Shown: in pieces, positions 60,283 to 64,000 of the stretch
Numbering within the stretch: position 1 is the first letter of the stretch
How the letters are laid out: every line of letters begins with the position of its first letter
Assembly (NCBI GenBank): GCA_902500995.1
Contig: CABVSR010000016.1
Span: 29,631-93,630 of the forward strand
Length of the DNA: 64,000 bases
Direction: 5' to 3'
From: an uncultured Nitrospira sp.
GTDB lineage: Bacteria; Nitrospirota; Nitrospiria; Nitrospirales; Nitrospiraceae
Made by a program: the position numbers and the translations under genes
The notes under the pieces: model-generated
What the model was told of the DNA's origin: nothing
The model's database searches: none
The model's input: the letters and a program-made list of their open reading frames with translations, nothing else

Positions 60283-60558
60283 TTAGGGCTTGGCGCGTTT
60301 TTTCTGTTCTTCCTCGGACGTTTTTCGATACATGACGTCCCATTCCGGACTGCCTTCCACGATCTGCCTGGAGTAGGAGGCGAGTTTCGCCCGCACTTTC
60401 TTATCAATGTCCGCTTCCAGGGCGAGTTCCGCTGCGACCACACGTTTGATCTCGCGCAAGACCTTCCCGTCATCCTCGGTCAGCCGGCATTGAGAGCTTT
60501 TCTTCAACGCGCCGAGCACCAGGTGAGAAAGATGGCTGGCTTTGTCCTCACTGATCAC
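60283..60558 (-). CDS. DUF507 family protein (copy 1)
   Basis: 91-residue helical protein: SEDKASHLSHLVLGALKKSS, EVDGKVLREIKRVVAAELAL-like (DDGKVLREIKRVVAAELALE), ADIDKKVRAKLASYSRQIVE, GSPEWDVMYRKTSEEEQKKR. It shares this layout with the next gene and with the DUF507 family, whose function is unknown. The C-terminus is basic. The two DUF507 genes are 33 bases apart. Confidence 0.85.
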   Translation of the reverse strand: MISEDKASHLSHLVLGALKKSSQCRLTEDDGKVLREIKRVVAAELALEADIDKKVRAKLASYSRQIVEGSPEWDVMYRKTSEEEQKKRAKP

Positions 60559-60591
60559 AGGGTCGGCTCCCGTCCACGGTGGTGAAGCGAC

Positions 60592-60879
60592 TCATAAAAC
60601 GATCCCGCGTTCTCGCACCAGCTTCTGTTTGATCATCGTAAACATCTTCTGATAGTCGACCTGCCCTTGCTCGATCTGCCGTTCGTAGGGCTGCATCATT
60701 CGCCGCACCTCGGCATTCAGCCGGTCTTCCACCAGGAGCTCTTCCGTCATCGTCTGTTCCAACGACTCGCGGAGCGACTTACGATCTCCGGCAATCTCAA
60801 GAAAACCCAATTCGTGCAATCGAGCGATGACCGAATCCGCCATATGATGCACGCGCTCTTTCGCCAATCTCATGGCCAC
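60592..60879 (-). CDS. DUF507 family protein (copy 2)
   Basis: 95 residues: MRLAKERVHHMADSVIARLH, ELGFLEIAGDRKSLRESLEQ, TMTEELLVEDRLNAEVRRMM, QPYERQIEQGQVDYQKMFTM then IKQKLVRERGIVL, the canonical DUF507 pattern. It is upstream of copy 1, and the pair are paralogues probably acting as heteromer subunits. Function unknown. Confidence 0.88.
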   Translation of the reverse strand: MAMRLAKERVHHMADSVIARLHELGFLEIAGDRKSLRESLEQTMTEELLVEDRLNAEVRRMMQPYERQIEQGQVDYQKMFTMIKQKLVRERGIVL

Positions 60880-60909
60880 CGCTCCCCGTTCGAGTTCGCC
60901 GCCGAAACC

Positions 60910-61320
60910 TTACGCAGCCGGCTGCGCCGGCTCAATCCGTTCCACCCGGATCGTGCTCGCATTCATCGCCTGCCGCAATGCGACCGCGTCTCCCAGCACG
61001 CGCCCTACGACGTTCACCCGGTCGGCAGGGACAGGGTCGGCCCCCATGCTCATCGGCGTGCGCCCGAAAAAAATCGCCAACACCTGCCCGGCGCCCCAAA
61101 ACGCCACGTCGCCGATTTTGACTTGCGTGGTGGCTGTCTCGCGATGATCTTTCACGCCGGGAATCTTAAAATAGAACTCTTCGCCCCACACATTCAATGG
61201 CCCCTCCGCCGGCAGGGCCCGGTAGAGTTCCTCCGCCGTTCTGGTCCCTTTCAACTCGGCCTCCAGTTGGACGCCGCCGACTGTGATTCGAATCCGTTTC
61301 ATCGTGCCGTTCGTGGTCAT
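60910..61320 (-). CDS. Cyclophilin-like-fold protein (PF04126-type)
   Basis: 136 residues: MKRIRITVGGVQLEAELKGT, TAEELYRALPAEGPLNVWGE, EFYFKIPGVKDHRETATTQV, KIGDVAFWGAGQVLAIFFGR, then TPMSMGADPVPADRVNVVGR. GDVAFWGxGxxLAIFFGxTP and the alternating strands match the archaeal/bacterial cyclophilin-like family, not a classical isomerase. Biochemical role unknown. Upstream of the DUF507 pair, 30 bases away. Confidence 0.8.
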   Translation of the reverse strand: MTTNGTMKRIRITVGGVQLEAELKGTRTAEELYRALPAEGPLNVWGEEFYFKIPGVKDHRETATTQVKIGDVAFWGAGQVLAIFFGRTPMSMGADPVPADRVNVVGRVLGDAVALRQAMNASTIRVERIEPAQPAA

Positions 61321-61452
61321 GACCCCTCATCCGCGCCGTGATAATGTGCGCAACACAGAAATGACGAAACTCCGCACCAGTCGCGGACTCTAACTTGTTT
61401 ATCCCTTGAAATCAAGGTTACAATCCGGCTCGCATCCTTCGGCCGCGCTCCT

Positions 61453-62226
61453 ATGCTGACATCCACGTTCGTCCATCTGAAAGGTATCGGTCCATCGACC
61501 GAGCGGCGTCTCTGGGAAGACGGCATTGCCGATTGGGCGACCTTCAGGCGGGAGTCCCACCTCACCGGCATCGCGCCCGCGCGCAAAGCCGCCTACGATG
61601 CAGAGCTGGCCCTGGCGCAAAACCACCTCGACCTCCACAACCCGCGCTATTTTGCAGACTGCCTGCACACCCGCGACCATTGGCGGCTGTTTCACACCTT
61701 CGGCGCGCGGGCGCTCTACCTCGACATTGAAACGACGGGGCTCTCGGCCCGTGAGGGGCAGGTGACGATCGTCGGACTGCATCGCGAGGGGCGCATGCGC
61801 ACCTTGGTCTCCGGCCATTCTCTCACTCAGAAAGCCATTCAAGAGGAACTTGACCAGGCCGACCTCCTGATCACCTTTTTCGGGACGGTCTTCGATCTGC
61901 CGTATCTGCACAGCTGCTTTCACGGCTTGCGGGTATCCATTCCTCATTTCGATCTCTGCTTTGCCGCCAGACGCGTGGGCCTGCAGGGCGGGTTGAAGGC
62001 CATCGAACGGGAGTTGGAGATCGCACGGGAATCCGATTTGGTCCAGCTCGATGGGTTGGACGCCGTCCGATTGTGGCAGCAGTACCAAGCAGGCAGCGAG
62101 GCCGCGCTGGATCAGCTCATTCGCTACAATGCGGCCGACACCCAGAACCTTGAGCCCCTCGCGGTCTGCCTGTATGAACGGCTGGCCTTGCGGTACGGCC
62201 CGCAATCGTTGGGTCTGATTGGATAA
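61453..62226 (+). CDS. DEDDy-type RNase H-like exonuclease (YprB-like)
   Basis: 257 residues. It begins with a short helix-hairpin-helix-like region (TFVHLKGIGPSTERRLWEDG), then the RNase-H-like domain: ARALYLDIETTGLSAREGQV with the D-x-E pair, LLITFFGTVFDLPYLHSCFH, SIPHFDLCFAARRVGLQGGL and IRYNAADTQNLEPLAVCLYE with the last Tyr/Asp. This is the YprB/RNase_H_2 family. All four acidic positions appear intact, so metal-dependent 3'-5' nuclease activity is likely. The PP2C gene begins 1 base after its stop, so the two are co-transcribed. Confidence 0.82.
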   Translation: MLTSTFVHLKGIGPSTERRLWEDGIADWATFRRESHLTGIAPARKAAYDAELALAQNHLDLHNPRYFADCLHTRDHWRLFHTFGARALYLDIETTGLSAREGQVTIVGLHREGRMRTLVSGHSLTQKAIQEELDQADLLITFFGTVFDLPYLHSCFHGLRVSIPHFDLCFAARRVGLQGGLKAIERELEIARESDLVQLDGLDAVRLWQQYQAGSEAALDQLIRYNAADTQNLEPLAVCLYERLALRYGPQSLGLIG

Positions 62227-62227
62227 G

Positions 62228-63031
62228 ATGACACCACCTCCCGGCACGTTTGAATGGACAGGATACGGGCATACGGATCGCGGACTGGTTCGGGCCAGCA
62301 ACCAGGATGCATTCCTCGTCGATAACCGGCGCCGATTGTGGGCCGTCGCCGACGGCATGGGAGGCCACCCGGGGGGAGACGTAGCCAGCCGGATCGTCAT
62401 GGACACCCTCGCCGACTTTTCCCCGAGCCTGATTCGCAGTGCCGCGACTTCCGAGCATCACATCGAGCAGCAATCGTTTCTCCTGACGACCATGGCGGAG
62501 CAGGCTCATGCTGCCGTCCGCGCCTATGCTGATCGTCATCCGACCTTCTTCGGCATGGGAACCACTCTGGTAATGGCGCACCTGCTGCTTGTGCCCGAGC
62601 CGCGGCTCCTGGTTCTCAATGTCGGCGATAGCCGGGCCTATCTGGTCAGGGGAGAACGCCTCACGCAACTAACGCGGGATCATACCTTCATTGATGACGA
62701 GGTGCGCAAGGGTCGCCTCACTCCCGAGCAGGCCGCACGCCATCCGGACCGGCACGTTCTGACCAGGGCGATCGGTCTCGGCACGGTCTTAGACAGCGAT
62801 CTCTTTACCTTCGAGCTCCTCGCCGGCGATCTCTTGCTACTCTGTTCCGACGGCCTCACCAAAATGCTGCCCGACGAACGCATCTCGGAGATCGCGCGCT
62901 CGCACAGGGACGACCCTTCAGAGATGAGCCATGCCCTGATCCAAGCCGCCATCGATGCCGGCGGGATCGATAATGTGACCGTCGTGTCCTGCGCCTTGAC
63001 CGGCATGCGAGATGGGGGAAATACCCATTGA
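62228..63031 (+). CDS. PP2C-family serine/threonine phosphatase
   Basis: 267-residue Mn/Mg-dependent protein phosphatase of the PppL/Stp type. Motifs: GHTDRGLVRASNQDAFLVDN with the first metal Asp, LWAVADGMGGHPGGDVASRI, GMGTTLVMAHLLLVPEPRLL, VLNVGDSRAYLVRGERLTQL, THRDHTF-like TRDHTFIDDEVRKGRLTPEQ, LLLCSDGLTKMLPDERISEI and GIDNVTVVSCALTGMRDG. All metal ligands are present. ATG at 62228 follows the exonuclease stop directly. No paired Ser/Thr kinase lies in the window. Confidence 0.93.
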   Translation: MTPPPGTFEWTGYGHTDRGLVRASNQDAFLVDNRRRLWAVADGMGGHPGGDVASRIVMDTLADFSPSLIRSAATSEHHIEQQSFLLTTMAEQAHAAVRAYADRHPTFFGMGTTLVMAHLLLVPEPRLLVLNVGDSRAYLVRGERLTQLTRDHTFIDDEVRKGRLTPEQAARHPDRHVLTRAIGLGTVLDSDLFTFELLAGDLLLLCSDGLTKMLPDERISEIARSHRDDPSEMSHALIQAAIDAGGIDNVTVVSCALTGMRDGGNTH

Positions 63032-63112
63032 CAGTGCCGCAAAGCACCAGGTAGCCTCAGGGCACGGCACCCCCCGGCGCAGGCCTCAGAGGCCTCTCAG
63101 ATATTCACGTCT

Positions 63113-64000
63113 ATGAGCATGCAATCGGATCATTTTTCTCCTGTGAAGATGCGAATTCGCACCTGGCTGCTGGTTGCCCCGCTTCTGGGGATCTTGTGCG
63201 TCCCTGCCGTGCGCGCCGAAGAGCCACGAGATCCGGAAGCAACCCTGCGCAGGCTCGTTCAGGCGAACGCCGAGCGGGATCTGGTCACCATGTCGAAATA
63301 CATGTCACACGATGTGGATGCCATCGGGTATACGATCGACGGACGCAAATACGTCGGATGGCCGGATCTGGCGGCCGATATGCGGAGCGAATTCGACTCG
63401 GTGGTCAAACTGGAAATTCCGATCACCAGGCTCCAGATGTGGACCAAGGGTGATATCGCCTGGTTCGCCATGGAGTCGAACTACATTCGTTACAGCAATC
63501 CCGATGATCTGACCCAGCGGATGGTGCTGCCCCTTCGAGAAACAGGGGTCCTGGAGAAGCGCAACGGCCGATGGATTCTCGTCGCCTGGCACGAATCCAC
63601 ACGCCATCATGACAGCGCAACGGAACCGACGGCCGCCGACCGCGCCGCGCTGCTGCACCGCGCCGCGGATACGCAACCCGTGGTCACCAACGGCGTCGAC
63701 TTGAGCGGCGAATGGGAAGTCACCGAAATTGAAGATAATAAGAAATACGTCGCCACATTAAATGCTCAAGGCAGCGGTCCCTACACCTGGCAAGGCGGTC
63801 AATTTTCCACCACCAGCTTCAACGATCGGCGTTGGCAGGGCACATGGAAACAGACGGGAAACGATCGCGAGGGCGCCTTTGAGGTCATTCTCTCGGAGGA
63901 TGGCACGGAAGCAAAAGGCATCTGGTGGTATGTACGCGTCGGCAGCAGAGACAATATCCCGCCCCGGCAACATGGCGGCAGCTACCTGTGGAAACGACTC
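63113..64000 (+). CDS. Secreted SnoaL/NTF2-like protein, 3' end cut by the window
   Basis: 296 codons without a stop to base 64000. Signal peptide (WLLVAPLLGILCVPAVRAEE). A SnoaL/DUF4440-type domain (about 38-165): DPEATLRRLVQANAERDLVT, MSKYMSHDVDAIGYTIDGRK, YVGWPDLAADMRSEFDSVVK, GVLEKRNGRWILVAWHESTR. A second beta domain follows (VDLSGEWEVTEIEDNKKYVA, GQFSTTSFNDRRWQGTWKQT). It ends in the window at GGSYLWKRL, which looks close to the natural C-terminus. Possibly binds a small ligand; no catalytic residue can be named. An ATG six bases later is an equal start candidate. Confidence 0.7.
   Translation, partial: MSMQSDHFSPVKMRIRTWLLVAPLLGILCVPAVRAEEPRDPEATLRRLVQANAERDLVTMSKYMSHDVDAIGYTIDGRKYVGWPDLAADMRSEFDSVVKLEIPITRLQMWTKGDIAWFAMESNYIRYSNPDDLTQRMVLPLRETGVLEKRNGRWILVAWHESTRHHDSATEPTAADRAALLHRAADTQPVVTNGVDLSGEWEVTEIEDNKKYVATLNAQGSGPYTWQGGQFSTTSFNDRRWQGTWKQTGNDREGAFEVILSEDGTEAKGIWWYVRVGSRDNIPPRQHGGSYLWKRL

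Noticed and set aside
1..64000. CRISPR arrays, rRNA and tRNA genes
   Set aside because: No regularly spaced short repeats, no rRNA-like sequence and no convincing cloverleaf with a TTCRA loop were seen by eye. A tRNA scan would be needed to be sure.

Overview
The window reads as a chromosomal segment of a GC-rich Gram-negative bacterium, most probably a Nitrospira-type member of the Nitrospirota. That placement is an inference from the overall gene style: several outer-membrane lipoproteins, paired DUF507 genes, a DUF3309 micro-protein, a GT81-like glucosyl-3-phosphoglycerate synthase and separate glyQ/glyS. No rRNA, tRNA or nitrification marker gene is present to prove it. Coding density is high. 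The main exception is about 4 kb around 21.0-25.2 kb, which is AT-richer, gene-poor and looks imported.

Layout. 1-2.3 kb: end of a tripartite efflux operon (HlyD-like adaptor, TolC-like channel). 9.5-2.4 kb, minus strand: a long run radA, LolB/DUF4292-like lipoprotein, tsaB, rimI, DUF465, tatC, a Ycf48/BNR-like propeller, a cyclophilin and a lipoprotein-like protein. 9.7-15.2 kb: small membrane protein, SpoU-type rRNA methyltransferase, XRE regulator, a frameshifted OPT transporter and an RlmI-like methyltransferase. 15.4-20.8 kb: a thiamine-diphosphate 2-oxo-acid decarboxylase, then a sigma-region-4-like protein overlapping a membrane-anchored coiled-coil protein (possible sigma/anti-sigma-like pair), then a GpgS-like glycosyltransferase. 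21.4-25.2 kb: an island holding one large SEFIR-NB-ARC-TPR protein, bounded by diverged direct copies of the 3' end of the small gene at 25241. 25.2-35 kb: proC, a HEAT-repeat protein, a PIN-domain pair, a lipoprotein cluster (LPP20, COG3014-like, LpoB-like, LPP20), a 56-residue ORF and a caspase-fold protein lacking its catalytic cysteine. 35-38 kb: acetyl-CoA synthetase and vapBC. 49.9-38 kb, minus strand: one probable operon glyQ, glyS, membrane protein, ppdK (with a histone-like tail), ribD, esterase, secreted protein, MFS transporter, micro-ORF, ribE. 50.1-54.5 kb: an Rrf2 regulator followed by sbp-cysT-cysW-cysA sulfate import. 54.8-55.6 kb: tacAT-like toxin-antitoxin pair. 56-64 kb: YD-repeat protein, fabI, envelope proteins, bcp, TPR lipoprotein, two DUF507 proteins, cyclophilin-like protein, DEDD exonuclease, PP2C phosphatase and a secreted SnoaL-like protein cut by the window end.

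The best candidate for an undescribed system is the SEFIR-NB-ARC-TPR island. It is a STAND-type sensor with an effector-like N-terminus, sitting alone between att-like repeats, with eight near-identical 126-bp TPR units at its 3' end. Second is the sigma-like/transmembrane pair next to an osmolyte-type glycosyltransferase. Also notable are the pseudo-caspase, the lysine-rich tail on pyruvate phosphate dikinase, two toxin-antitoxin promoters whose -10 elements lie in clear inverted repeats, a predicted leaderless proC transcript and several palindromic intergenic elements.
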